The notes under the pieces: generated by a model
What the model was told of the DNA's origin: nothing
The model's input: only the letters and a program-made list of their open reading frames with translations
Databases searched by the model: none
Made by a program: the position numbers and the translations under genes
Shown here: positions 28,435-37,274 of the stretch, in pieces
How positions within the stretch are numbered: position 1 is the stretch's first letter
Layout of the letters: each line of letters opens with the position of its first letter
Assembly (NCBI GenBank): GCA_028383925.1
Contig: JAOEWO010000001.1
Location: forward strand, 124,001-188,000
DNA from: Winogradskyella sp.
GTDB taxonomy: Bacteria; Bacteroidota; Bacteroidia; Flavobacteriales; Flavobacteriaceae
Direction of reading: 5' to 3'
Length of the DNA stretch: 64,000 bases

Positions 28435-29994
28435 TTACTTAGACACAATAAGCGTCATTCCTATTTTGAGTTTGTTACTACTAATATCGTTCCAATCTTT
28501 AATATTATCAACAGAAACTCCAGAAAACTTTTGTGCAATACTCCAAAGTGAATCACCAGACTTAACTTTATACGTCTTTTTACCTGCCGCAGATATAGAT
28601 TTTTGAGCAGCCTTAGGTTTTGTACTAACAGTTGGGTTTCTTGGGTATATTGTTAGTCGCTGACCTAATTTAAGATTGTTATTTCTAAGGCCATTCCAAC
28701 GTTTTATCTGGCTAACTCTAACACCATATTTTCGTGCAATTTTACCAAGATAATCACCACTCTTTACCCGATACCTAATTTTAGTATCTGATTTAATTAA
28801 TTCTGGCAATGGTTTTTCGCGTTTATTAAATTCTGCTTTAGCAAAGGCATAAATTTTTGCTTCATTTGTTGTAAAAACTCCAACAGCTTCTCTAGGCAAA
28901 CGTAACACATGCGTTTCACCTTCTACTTTAGGAATTATATCTAACTTATAAGACGGGTTTAAAAATTGTAATTCTTCAATATTAACACCAGTGGTTTCAG
29001 CAACCTGATCTAAGGTTATCATCTGCTTTACATGAATAGTGTCTGTTTGTATTAATTGAAAATCTGGGCGCTCTGGCTTAAAACCATGCGCTTCTGCAAA
29101 CTCAAAAATATACATAGTCGCTAAAAATGCAGGTACATAACCCGCTGTTTCTCTTGGTAAGTTTTGACGAATATTCCAATAATTTTTATACCCACCAGAA
29201 CGCCTAATCGCTTTATTAACATTTCCTGGTCCTGAGTTATATGCCGCTAAGGCTAAATCCCAATCACCAAAAATTTTATATAATCGCGACAAATATTGTG
29301 CTGCTGCAGTTGTAGATTTTATAGGGTCGCTGCGCTCATCTACATAACTACTTACATTTAACTTGTATTCTTTACCTGTTGCAAACATAAACTGCCACAA
29401 CCCTGTGGCACCAACTCTAGATCTGGCCCTTGGTTTTAGAGCAGACTCTACAATAGACAAATATTTCATTTCTAATGGAATATCATAATTGTCGAACTCT
29501 TGCTCAAACATAGGAAAATAAAAGTGGCTTAAACCCATTAAACGCTCCATTGAGCTACGCCTATGCTTTAAATAGTTTTTTATAACACTTTCTAAAGACG
29601 GGTTATATTCTACATTAAAAGGGGTCCTCGCATTTAAGCGTTTAAGACGTGCTTTTAAGGTATCTGTAGTTAACTCTGGGTAATCTACTGGTTCGTAAGT
29701 CAGTTCTGAAACCGACTTATAAATACTATCAAACAAAGAATTATTATATAACTCTTCGAGCCATTTTTCGTCTAGTTTTGATGCTTCTTGTAAATCTTTG
29801 AGGTTCTTAATACTTAAAGAATCTATTTCTACAGGAATACTTTTAATTTCAGACAAATTTTGGCTCTCTATAACAGAGTCTTGAAGCATTATAGGTTTTG
29901 CTACAGACTTGGTTATGCTATCTGTTTTAGTTTGTGAAAAACCAAATAGCATAAACATACCAAATAAAGCAATCATAGGGGTTTTAATCGTCAT
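28435..29994 (-). CDS. mltD: Membrane-bound lytic murein transglycosylase D with two LysM domains
   Basis: A 519-residue secreted enzyme. After a signal peptide and a linker comes an SLT domain with the catalytic Glu in SIVESALKP (Glu 183), GATGLWQFM, YVDERSDP and ALAAYNSGPGNV. Two LysM domains follow at about 408-451 (YRVKSGDYLGKIARKYG) and 475-519 (YKVKSGDSLWSIAQKF). It cleaves peptidoglycan glycan strands to anhydromuropeptides. The residue before the mature part is Gln, not a lipobox Cys, so it may be soluble rather than lipid-anchored. Confidence 0.94.
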   Translation of the reverse strand: MTIKTPMIALFGMFMLFGFSQTKTDSITKSVAKPIMLQDSVIESQNLSEIKSIPVEIDSLSIKNLKDLQEASKLDEKWLEELYNNSLFDSIYKSVSELTYEPVDYPELTTDTLKARLKRLNARTPFNVEYNPSLESVIKNYLKHRRSSMERLMGLSHFYFPMFEQEFDNYDIPLEMKYLSIVESALKPRARSRVGATGLWQFMFATGKEYKLNVSSYVDERSDPIKSTTAAAQYLSRLYKIFGDWDLALAAYNSGPGNVNKAIRRSGGYKNYWNIRQNLPRETAGYVPAFLATMYIFEFAEAHGFKPERPDFQLIQTDTIHVKQMITLDQVAETTGVNIEELQFLNPSYKLDIIPKVEGETHVLRLPREAVGVFTTNEAKIYAFAKAEFNKREKPLPELIKSDTKIRYRVKSGDYLGKIARKYGVRVSQIKRWNGLRNNNLKLGQRLTIYPRNPTVSTKPKAAQKSISAAGKKTYKVKSGDSLWSIAQKFSGVSVDNIKDWNDISSNKLKIGMTLIVSK

Positions 29995-30057
29995 ATAGCA
30001 AAAGTTTGATGAGTTAATCTAAACGAAAACTGACCTAAAATAGTGTTTTTTAGCTAT

Positions 30058-31245
30058 TTAATCTAAAATAGCTGCAATACCAGGTAACGATTTACCCTCT
30101 AAACTTTCTAACATTGCACCACCACCAGTACTTACATAACTTACTTTATGCTCAAACCCAAATTGCTTCACAGCAGCTACAGAGTCGCCACCACCTACTA
30201 AAGAAAAAGCACCATTTTTAGTTGCAATGGCAATAGAGTTACCTAGTGCAATAGTTCCGTTTGCAAAAGCTTCCATTTCAAAAACACCTAAAGGGCCGTT
30301 CCATAAAATAGTTTTACATTTATTAACAACAGCATCAAAATTTTCTAAAGATCTAGGGCCAGCATCTAAGCCTTGCCAACCGTCAGGAATATGCATTACA
30401 TCACAAATTTGAGTATTAGCATCGTTACTAAAAGCATCAGCAGCTATAACATCTACTGGTAAATGAATCTTTACACCTTTAGCTTTTGCTTGTTTCATAA
30501 TTTCTAAAGCAAGCTCCATTTTGTCATCTTCACAAATAGAATCTCCTACGCTACCACCTTGTGCTTTTACAAATGTAAACGTCATACCGCCACCAATAAT
30601 AAGGTGATCTACTTTATCTAAAATATTTTCTATAACTGTAATTTTCGAAGAAACTTTAGCACCACCAAGTACAGCTAATACTGGTTTTTCACCGTTGTCC
30701 ATTACTTTTTTAATACTCTCAATTTCCATAGCCAAAAGACGTCCAAAGCATTTAGCATCCTTAAAAAATTCTGCTACAATCGTAGTAGAAGCATGTGCCC
30801 TGTGTGCAGTACCAAATGCATCATTTACATAAATATCACCTAAACGGGCTAACTGTTGTGCAAAATCTCTATCTCCTTTGGCTTCTTCTTCATGAAAACG
30901 TAAATTTTCAAGAAGTAAAATTTCACCTGGCTGTAATGCTGCTGCTTTCTCTGTAGCTTCTTCACCAACACAATTATTAGCAAATTTTACTTCAACACCA
31001 AGTATATCTTCAATTTTACTTACAATATGTTTTAAAGAAAACTCGTCTTGTACACCTTTTGGTCGTCCTAAGTGCGACATTAAAATACAACTACCACCAT
31101 CTTCTAAAATTTTAATAATTGTTGGTTTTGCCGAGACAATGCGTGTTGTATCAGTAACACTAAAATTAGCATCTAATGGCACATTAAAATCTACACGAAT
31201 TAATGCTTTTTTATCTTGAAAGTTAAAATCGTTTAAAGTCTTCAT
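30058..31245 (-). CDS. pgk: Phosphoglycerate kinase
   Basis: A 395-residue glycolytic enzyme, standard in length. Motifs are RVDFNVPLD near the N-terminus, [17 protein letters not shown], the hinge [11 protein letters not shown], and [13 protein letters not shown] plus [14 protein letters not shown] at the C-terminal ATP-binding domain. It is cytoplasmic and stands alone between mltD and holB, with its own -7 element. Confidence 0.97.
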   Translation of the reverse strand: MKTLNDFNFQDKKALIRVDFNVPLDANFSVTDTTRIVSAKPTIIKILEDGGSCILMSHLGRPKGVQDEFSLKHIVSKIEDILGVEVKFANNCVGEEATEKAAALQPGEILLLENLRFHEEEAKGDRDFAQQLARLGDIYVNDAFGTAHRAHASTTIVAEFFKDAKCFGRLLAMEIESIKKVMDNGEKPVLAVLGGAKVSSKITVIENILDKVDHLIIGGGMTFTFVKAQGGSVGDSICEDDKMELALEIMKQAKAKGVKIHLPVDVIAADAFSNDANTQICDVMHIPDGWQGLDAGPRSLENFDAVVNKCKTILWNGPLGVFEMEAFANGTIALGNSIAIATKNGAFSLVGGGDSVAAVKQFGFEHKVSYVSTGGGAMLESLEGKSLPGIAAILD

Positions 31246-31263
31246 TTTTTAAAATTTGAAAGA

Positions 31264-31271
31264 CAAATATA
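31264..31271 (-). promoter_or_regulatory. -7 element for pgk
   Basis: TATATTTG on the minus strand matches TAnnTTTG and lies 18 bp before the pgk ATG. A -33 TTG at the usual distance is not obvious. Confidence 0.5.
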
Positions 31272-31425
31272 AAGATTAGAAAGCATAAAAAAATTCATAG
31301 TTTTGCTTTATACCAAATAGTGTTTTTATTTGCTTAATAATTTCGCTTTATTTACAGCTAGTCATTAAGTATCTATTGGTATAACACTTAAAGCAATCGG
31401 TGTTAATTAACCATAAAAAAGTACC

Positions 31426-32589
31426 ATGTTATTTTCTGAAATTTTAGGTCAAAAACATATTAAAAACCACCTCACAACAAGTGTTGATGCTGGTAGAATA
31501 GCACATGCACAATTGTTTGTTGGCCCAGAAGGATCTGGCACTTTACCAATGGCTATAGCTTATGCACAATATATTTTATGTAGTAATACTAATGCCGAAA
31601 ACACAGGTGACAATACCTCGTGTAATATAAAATTTAAAAACTTTTCGCATCCCGATTTGCATTTTGCTTTTCCGGTTACAACTAGCGACAAAGTAAAAAG
31701 CAAACCCGTATCGAGTTTTTATTTAGAAGAATGGAGGCAACTTCTAAGCCAGCAACCTTATGGTAACCTGTTTGATTGGTACAAACTTCTTGGTGTAGAC
31801 AATAAACAAGGGCAAATAGGTGTAGATGAAGCTTTACAAATTGTAAAATCACTTTCGCTAAAGTCTTACGAGGGTGGCCATAAAGTGATGCTTATTTGGA
31901 TGGCTGAAAAAATGAATACAGCAGCTTCTAATAAACTCTTAAAGCTTATTGAAGAGCCACCAGAAAAAACGGTTTTTATTCTTATTACTGAAGATGAAGA
32001 ACAAATAATTAGCACCATACGCTCGCGTTGCCAAGTCTTACACTTTCCTCCACTAGCTGAAGATGCTATTGTTGATGCTTTAATTAAAAACTACAATATT
32101 GAAACAGCTGTTGCTACTAAAATAGCGCATCAAGCTAATGGAAATTACAATAAAGCTTGCGATTTAATATACCAAGATAGCGAAGATATACAATTTGAAA
32201 AGTGGTTTATACTTTGGGTACGGTCTGCATTTAAAGCTAAAGGAAACAAAGGTGCAATTCACGATTTAATTTCTTGGTCTGAAGATATTGCAAAAACAGG
32301 GAGAGAGACACAAAAGAAGTTTTTACAATTCTGTCTTAACTATTTTAGGCAAGCATTGTTATTAAACTACAAAGCTAACGAACTTGTATATTTAGAGCCA
32401 AAATCTGAAAGTTTTAAGCTAGAAAAATTTGCCCCATTTGTGCATGACGCTAATATTTTAGAAATTTCGGGCGAGTTACAAGACGCTATTTACCATATAG
32501 AACGGAATGGGAATTCTAAGATAATTCTTACAGATCTATCTATTAAACTCACACGCTTATTGCATAAGAAAAGTCAGACCTTGGTCTGA
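31426..32589 (+). CDS. holB: DNA polymerase III delta' subunit-like clamp-loader ATPase
   Basis: A 387-residue AAA+ family protein. It opens MLFSEILGQKHIKNHL and has AHAQLFVGPEGSGTLPMA, which stands in place of a canonical P-loop (the Lys is missing, as is usual for delta'). It also has KVMLIWMAEKMNTAASNKL with LLKLIEEPPEKTVFILI, and the sensor-1-like STIRSRCQVL (Ser-Arg-Cys) motif. It is part of the clamp loader of the replisome. Its stop codon is inside the terminator hairpin. Confidence 0.88.
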   Translation: MLFSEILGQKHIKNHLTTSVDAGRIAHAQLFVGPEGSGTLPMAIAYAQYILCSNTNAENTGDNTSCNIKFKNFSHPDLHFAFPVTTSDKVKSKPVSSFYLEEWRQLLSQQPYGNLFDWYKLLGVDNKQGQIGVDEALQIVKSLSLKSYEGGHKVMLIWMAEKMNTAASNKLLKLIEEPPEKTVFILITEDEEQIISTIRSRCQVLHFPPLAEDAIVDALIKNYNIETAVATKIAHQANGNYNKACDLIYQDSEDIQFEKWFILWVRSAFKAKGNKGAIHDLISWSEDIAKTGRETQKKFLQFCLNYFRQALLLNYKANELVYLEPKSESFKLEKFAPFVHDANILEISGELQDAIYHIERNGNSKIILTDLSIKLTRLLHKKSQTLV

Positions 32590-32597
32590 CTTTTTTT
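32569..32597. terminator. Bidirectional intrinsic terminator between holB and the OmpH-like gene
   Basis: GTCAGAC (32573-32579) pairs with GTCTGAC (32584-32590) around a CTTG loop, with four A residues on the left and seven T residues on the right. The holB stop codon lies inside the right arm. Confidence 0.88.
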
Positions 32598-32620
32598 ATA
32601 TAAATACTATAATTTCTATT

Positions 32621-33184
32621 TTACTTTTCTGAAGTTTCTTTATCTTCAGTAGTAACGGCCTTTACGACTTCCTTTTTACCGTAAGCTTCATTTAACGCTT
32701 TTGCAACTTGTTCTGAAATATCATTAGCTTCACTTCCGTACAATACACTACCAGCTTCATTTTTACCTAAAATATAAGTGTAACCATTTGTTTTGCCATA
32801 AGCACCAACAAATTCTTTAACTTTAACTATTACAGAATCCATCTCAACGTTAAAAGCTTGTTGCATTTGTTGCTGGTCAAACTGTAATTGCTGCTGTATA
32901 CCTTGCCATTTTTGGCTAAAAGCTTGCGAGCCTTCTTGCTGCTTTTGTGGAGACAACTTACTTAATCTTAATTGTGTTTGTTGTGCATCTAATTGGTAAG
33001 CACGACCAATACTGTCTGTCTTTTTTTTGTAATCTTCGTCTTTTTTCTTAAACTTAGATTCAATATCAATTTTCATTTGGTAATCGTTAATTACTTCACC
33101 GTTATCAACGAAAGCAATTTTTTGTGGTTCTTGGCAAGATGCTACAGCAACTAACACAACCAAGGCTAGTATTATTTTTTTCAT
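32621..33184 (-). CDS. OmpH/Skp-family periplasmic chaperone-like lipoprotein
   Basis: A 187-residue protein with a lipobox (VASC, Cys 17). The KIAFVDNGEVINDYQ start of the mature part and a long Lys/Gln/Glu-rich coiled-coil (about 40-115) fit OmpH/Skp. A short C-terminal beta part contains YTYILGKNEAGSVLYGS. It probably assists outer-membrane protein folding. The lipid anchor differs from classical soluble Skp. It stands alone, with a -7 element upstream. Confidence 0.85.
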   Translation of the reverse strand: MKKIILALVVLVAVASCQEPQKIAFVDNGEVINDYQMKIDIESKFKKKDEDYKKKTDSIGRAYQLDAQQTQLRLSKLSPQKQQEGSQAFSQKWQGIQQQLQFDQQQMQQAFNVEMDSVIVKVKEFVGAYGKTNGYTYILGKNEAGSVLYGSEANDISEQVAKALNEAYGKKEVVKAVTTEDKETSEK

Positions 33185-33206
33185 AAAATGTTCTAATTAA
33201 TTTTTG

Positions 33207-33214
33207 CAAATGTA
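33207..33214 (-). promoter_or_regulatory. -7 element for the OmpH-like gene
   Basis: TACATTTG on the minus strand matches TAnnTTTG and lies 22 bp before the ATG at 33184. The -33 is unclear. Confidence 0.45.
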
Positions 33215-33394
33215 TAAAAGTTAGACTTTGTTTTTAAAAATATTTTAAATATTGATTTTTTCTATAGATACGCTTATTATCTATTTTAAAAAGCTATTAA
33301 AAACAAACTAAAATAAAGCGTTTTAAGCACACTTCTTTTTTTTTAGTTTATAGTTGCTGTCTTAATCAACAAAAGCAGAGCTGACGCGTTTAAA

Positions 33395-34255
33395 TTAAGA
33401 ATCACTGCTTTTTAAGACATAAATATTAGAAGAATACTCTTTTGTAGATCTGGCTTTACGGTTAGACTTAAAACCAACCCAAAATGCTTTAAACGGATTC
33501 ATAAAACCCGATTTATATTTCTCTGAAAGTAAACTTACATAATATGCATCAAAAAACATGGGTAGCGTGTTTACCAATTGTAAGCTTTCTTTTTTAAATA
33601 CTTCTGTTATGGCTGTTTTAGAAAAGTGCCATAAATGTCTTGGTGCATCGTAAGCTGCCCAAAAGTTTTTATAATATTGAGCGTCGTAACTTTTAAAATT
33701 AGGAACCGCAATTACTAAAGTACCATTCGGTTTTAATAACGATTTTAATACTTCTGCGTGCTTCTCTAAATTTGGCAAATGCTCTAACACATGCCAAAGG
33801 GTAATGACGTCAAAACTGTTTGGTTTTAACTTTTCTAAATGCTCTGTTTTAAAAACAGAATTATTGGTTTTAGCGTTGGCAATTTGTCTTGCATTTGCGT
33901 TAGGCTCTATTCCGGTAATTGTCCAATTTGCTTTTAAGGCAGTCTCTAAAAAATCACCTGTTCCGCATCCAATGTCCAGCAGATTTTGAGATTCCGCATT
34001 AAACGAGTTAATCAGTTTTAATTTTTGTTTTAAAGCAATTTGTCTAACATAATGGTAAACATATTCTAAAATGTTACGCTTAGTATCTGTGTGCGAAATA
34101 TAATCTTCGCTTTTATAATAACCAGACAATTTATCTCCTTTAGGCTGCGGAAACGTCTCGAGCATATCTAATGCTTCATTATATAACAACTGAAACTCTT
34201 CACCTGAAACAGAGTGGTCTTTTATGGTTAGATATGTTGAATGTTGATTTATCAC
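33395..34255 (-). CDS. Class I SAM-dependent methyltransferase
   Basis: A 286-residue protein. The SAM-binding motif I is LLDIGCGTGDFL, and TLWHVLEHLPN follows as the post-motif II signature of the Methyltransf_23 type. FWAAYDAPRHLWHFS near residue 210 is typical of methyltransferases linked to cell-surface or quinone chemistry. The target is not known. It follows the small membrane protein gene by 16 bp in a run downstream of mnmG. Confidence 0.85.
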   Translation of the reverse strand: MINQHSTYLTIKDHSVSGEEFQLLYNEALDMLETFPQPKGDKLSGYYKSEDYISHTDTKRNILEYVYHYVRQIALKQKLKLINSFNAESQNLLDIGCGTGDFLETALKANWTITGIEPNANARQIANAKTNNSVFKTEHLEKLKPNSFDVITLWHVLEHLPNLEKHAEVLKSLLKPNGTLVIAVPNFKSYDAQYYKNFWAAYDAPRHLWHFSKTAITEVFKKESLQLVNTLPMFFDAYYVSLLSEKYKSGFMNPFKAFWVGFKSNRKARSTKEYSSNIYVLKSSDS

Positions 34256-34271
34256 AGACTTACTGATGTGC

Positions 34272-34814
34272 TTAATTATATGTTTTTTGTTCTATTCTTT
34301 TAATAAATAAGCTATCATTTATCTTTGATAAAAACAGATGATTTGGACCAAGCGGACTTGTAATTGCCAAAACACCATAGTGCTTATTAAAAAGTAAGTC
34401 GATGCCGTCTATCTCTGGCTCTAATAAACTGTAACTATCAAACACGTTATCATCATGATCTCGCCACACGTCATTACGTTTAATTAGATAAGCATCCCCT
34501 ATACCAAAATATAAAACTTGGTGCTGTAAATTATAGCTCATTTTAAAATCTCTTTCAGGGTTTAAGGCACTTTTGTAATTGTATTTTATTACAGAATCTT
34601 GCTTTGTTATGCTAACAATATAGGCTGTTCTTAGATTTAAATTAGCCTCTAAAAGACTATATACATATCTGTTTTTAGCTTGAAATGGTTTCTTTTTATT
34701 TACACTAAAATGATGTTTACTCTGTATTTTATTAAAGAAATAAAAACCAGATGCAACTGCAAAAACCACAATAAAAGCGAAAACAAAAATGCGTGTATCT
34801 TTTATTTTTATCAA
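34272..34814 (-). CDS. Uncharacterised single-pass membrane protein
   Basis: A 180-residue protein with one N-terminal membrane helix (about residues 9-27) and an extracytoplasmic domain containing YVYSLLEANLNLRTAYIVSI. No family was recognised. It lies between a parS site and the methyltransferase gene. The start is well placed and the frame is clean, so it is a real gene, but no function can be given. Confidence 0.72.
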   Translation of the reverse strand: MIKIKDTRIFVFAFIVVFAVASGFYFFNKIQSKHHFSVNKKKPFQAKNRYVYSLLEANLNLRTAYIVSITKQDSVIKYNYKSALNPERDFKMSYNLQHQVLYFGIGDAYLIKRNDVWRDHDDNVFDSYSLLEPEIDGIDLLFNKHYGVLAITSPLGPNHLFLSKINDSLFIKRIEQKTYN

Positions 34815-34826
34815 AAGGTTTTAAAT

Positions 34827-34842
34827 TGTTTCACGTGGAACA
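34827..34842. other. parS site (left)
   Basis: TGTTTCACGTGGAACA is the reverse complement of the canonical ParB/Spo0J-bound parS sequence (TGTTCCACGTGAAACA), a 16/16 match. It lies in the short gap between mnmG and the next gene. ParB-parS nucleoprotein complexes mark the origin region of the chromosome. Confidence 0.93.
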
Positions 34843-34849
34843 TTCGCTT

Positions 34850-36721
34850 TTATCTTCCTAGATAAACCAATAATACAGATATATCATTGGGATTAACACC
34901 GCTAATTCTTGAAGCCTGAGAGATTGTAACGGGCTGTATTTTTGTTAGTTTTTGCCGCGCCTCAATACTCATAGATTTTAATTTTGAGTAATCAAAGTCT
35001 GACGGAATTTTAAGGTTTTCTAATCTATTGAGTTTATCGGCGTTGTTCTTTTCCTTTTCAATATAGCCTGCATATTTTACCTGAATTTCGGTCTGCTCTA
35101 AAACCTCATTATCTAAAGAATTATCTTGAATAAAGCACTCTACTGACTCAAACTTTCTTACATCGTCAATCGTAATATTTGGACGTGCAAATAACTTAAA
35201 CATTTTGTCTTGCTGCTTAACAGGTGCAGAATTTTTATATTCTAAAACCGGGTTAGCTTCTTCTGGCGTTACACTAGTATCTCTAAAAAACTGAACAAAT
35301 GCATCAGATTTTGCTTGCTTCACTTCCATTCTGTCTAGACGTTTTTTTGAAGCTAAACCTAAATCATAACCTTTTGGTGTTAATCTAAAATCTGCATTAT
35401 CTTGCCTTAATAACGTTCTATATTCTGCTCTAGATGTAAACATTCTATAAGGCTCTTCTGTCCCTTTAGTTATTAAATCGTCTATTAATACGCCAATGTA
35501 AGCTTGATCACGTTGTAACGTAAATGCTTCTTTTTCTTGTACTTTTCTGCTAGCATTAATACCAGCCATTAAACCTTGGGAGGCAGCTTCTTCGTAACCA
35601 GTAGTACCATTAATCTGACCTGCAAAATATAAGCCTTCAACCAGCTTAGTCTCAAGAGTGTGCTTTAATTGTGTTGGAGGAAAATAATCATATTCAATAG
35701 CATAACCAGGTCTAAAAAATTTCACATTTTCAAAACCAACTACAGATCGCAATGCTTTAAATTGCACGTCTTCAGGTAAAGATGTTGAAAAACCATTGAC
35801 ATATACTTCACAGGTATTCCATCCTTCGGGCTCAATAAACAATTGGTGCTTATCTTTATCTGCAAAGCGATTAATTTTATCTTCGATAGACGGGCAATAA
35901 CGAGGACCCACACTTTTTATTCTTCCATTAAACATTGGAGAACGGTCAAAACCTTCGCGTAACAAATCGTGCACCATTTCACTCGTGTAAGTCATGTGGC
36001 AAGACCGTTGATTTTTGAGTGTACTCGTCGTATCTAGGTATGAAAATTTTTCTGGTCTTTCATCACCAGGCTGTTCTACCATTTTAGAGTAATCTAAAGA
36101 ACGACCATCTACCCTAGGAGGTGTTCCGGTTTTCATTCTACCCGACTCAAAGCCTAATTCTCTTAGTTGTTCTGTAATACCAGTTGCAGCCCTTTCGCCA
36201 GCTCTACCACCACCAAAATTTTTATCACCTATATGAATAAGGCCATTAAGAAAAGTACCATTAGTTAAAACAACAGACTTTGCTTTAACAGTAATACCCA
36301 GCACTGTTTTTACACCAACAACTTTGTGGTTTTCTACAACAAGACTAGACACCATATCTTGATAAAAATCTAAATTAGGTGTGCCCTCTAGCAACAATCT
36401 CCAATCTTCAGCAAAGCGCATACGATCGCTTTGCACTCTTGGACTCCACATAGCCGGACCTTTAGACTTGTTAAGCATTTTAAATTGAATTGCAGATGTA
36501 TCTGAAACTATACCACTATAACCACCAAGAGCGTCTATCTCTCTTACAATTTGCCCTTTAGCAATGCCACCCATTGCTGGGTTGCAAGACATCTGTGCTA
36601 TGTTTTGAAGATTCATTGTAATTAACAGGGTTTTGCTACCCATATTAGCTGCTGCAGCGGCAGCCTCGCTACCTGCGTGGCCAGCACCTACTACAATGAC
36701 GTCGTATAAATCGTTAAACAT
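34850..36721 (-). CDS. mnmG: tRNA uridine-5-carboxymethylaminomethyl modification enzyme
   Basis: A 623-residue FAD enzyme that with MnmE modifies the wobble uridine of some tRNAs. It has VVGAGHAGSEAAAAAANMG at the N-terminus, CNPAMGGIAKG, RMKTGTPPRVD, AGQINGTTGYEEAASQG and EYRTLLRQDNADFRL. The length is standard. Both flanks carry parS sites, and mnmG (gidA) is commonly close to the origin in bacteria. Confidence 0.97.
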   Translation of the reverse strand: MFNDLYDVIVVGAGHAGSEAAAAAANMGSKTLLITMNLQNIAQMSCNPAMGGIAKGQIVREIDALGGYSGIVSDTSAIQFKMLNKSKGPAMWSPRVQSDRMRFAEDWRLLLEGTPNLDFYQDMVSSLVVENHKVVGVKTVLGITVKAKSVVLTNGTFLNGLIHIGDKNFGGGRAGERAATGITEQLRELGFESGRMKTGTPPRVDGRSLDYSKMVEQPGDERPEKFSYLDTTSTLKNQRSCHMTYTSEMVHDLLREGFDRSPMFNGRIKSVGPRYCPSIEDKINRFADKDKHQLFIEPEGWNTCEVYVNGFSTSLPEDVQFKALRSVVGFENVKFFRPGYAIEYDYFPPTQLKHTLETKLVEGLYFAGQINGTTGYEEAASQGLMAGINASRKVQEKEAFTLQRDQAYIGVLIDDLITKGTEEPYRMFTSRAEYRTLLRQDNADFRLTPKGYDLGLASKKRLDRMEVKQAKSDAFVQFFRDTSVTPEEANPVLEYKNSAPVKQQDKMFKLFARPNITIDDVRKFESVECFIQDNSLDNEVLEQTEIQVKYAGYIEKEKNNADKLNRLENLKIPSDFDYSKLKSMSIEARQKLTKIQPVTISQASRISGVNPNDISVLLVYLGR

Positions 36722-36736
36722 AATTCAATTTCTTTA

Positions 36737-36752
36737 TGTTCCACGTGGAACA
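36737..36752. other. parS site (right)
   Basis: TGTTCCACGTGGAACA is a perfect 16-bp palindrome and matches the parS core at every conserved position. It lies 15 bp upstream of the mnmG ATG, so bound ParB could also affect mnmG transcription. Confidence 0.93.
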
Positions 36753-36863
36753 ATTATGGTCTTACAAAAAAGTAAGGCTCTCTTTTTTTAAAATTATTTC
36801 ATTATAAACTCTCATAACCATATAAGAATTAGAGCATGCAAATATACATTGAAATAGCGATAT

Positions 36864-37274
36864 TTAAGAACGCTTAACTAAGTAGTAATCTTCTTTAGAG
36901 CGCATCAGTTCAGCATCTGTCTTAGCCTTATCTTTATAACCACAATAATGCAAAACACCGTGTACCATAACACGAGACAACTCATTATGGAAGCTTCTCT
37001 TAAAGTCTGTTGCATTATCCTTTACTCTTTCAATAGAAATATAGATGTCGCCATGTAGTTCTTTTCCTACTGAATAATCAAAACTGATAATATCCGTAAG
37101 TGTATCGTGATCTAAAAAATTGACATTAAGATTATGCAAATACGTGTCGTCGCAAAAGATATAATTAATCTCACCTATTTTACATTCTTCTTCTAAAATA
37201 ACGCTCGAAATCCATTTACGAAAATCGCTAGGATTTGCAAGCTCAAAATCTGTTTCGTAGTTAAAGCTAATCAT
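36864..37274 (-). CDS. ybeY: Endoribonuclease YbeY (rRNA maturation)
   Basis: A 136-residue metal-dependent RNase for 16S rRNA 3'-end processing and ribosome quality control. The metal-binding motif reads HGVLHYCGYKDK where the family usually has H-G-x-L-H-L-x-G-Y-D-H, so the third His is not in the usual place. It has the DHDTLTDIISFDY segment. It overlaps the DUF4175 gene by 8 bp. Confidence 0.9.
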   Translation of the reverse strand: MISFNYETDFELANPSDFRKWISSVILEEECKIGEINYIFCDDTYLHNLNVNFLDHDTLTDIISFDYSVGKELHGDIYISIERVKDNATDFKRSFHNELSRVMVHGVLHYCGYKDKAKTDAELMRSKEDYYLVKRS

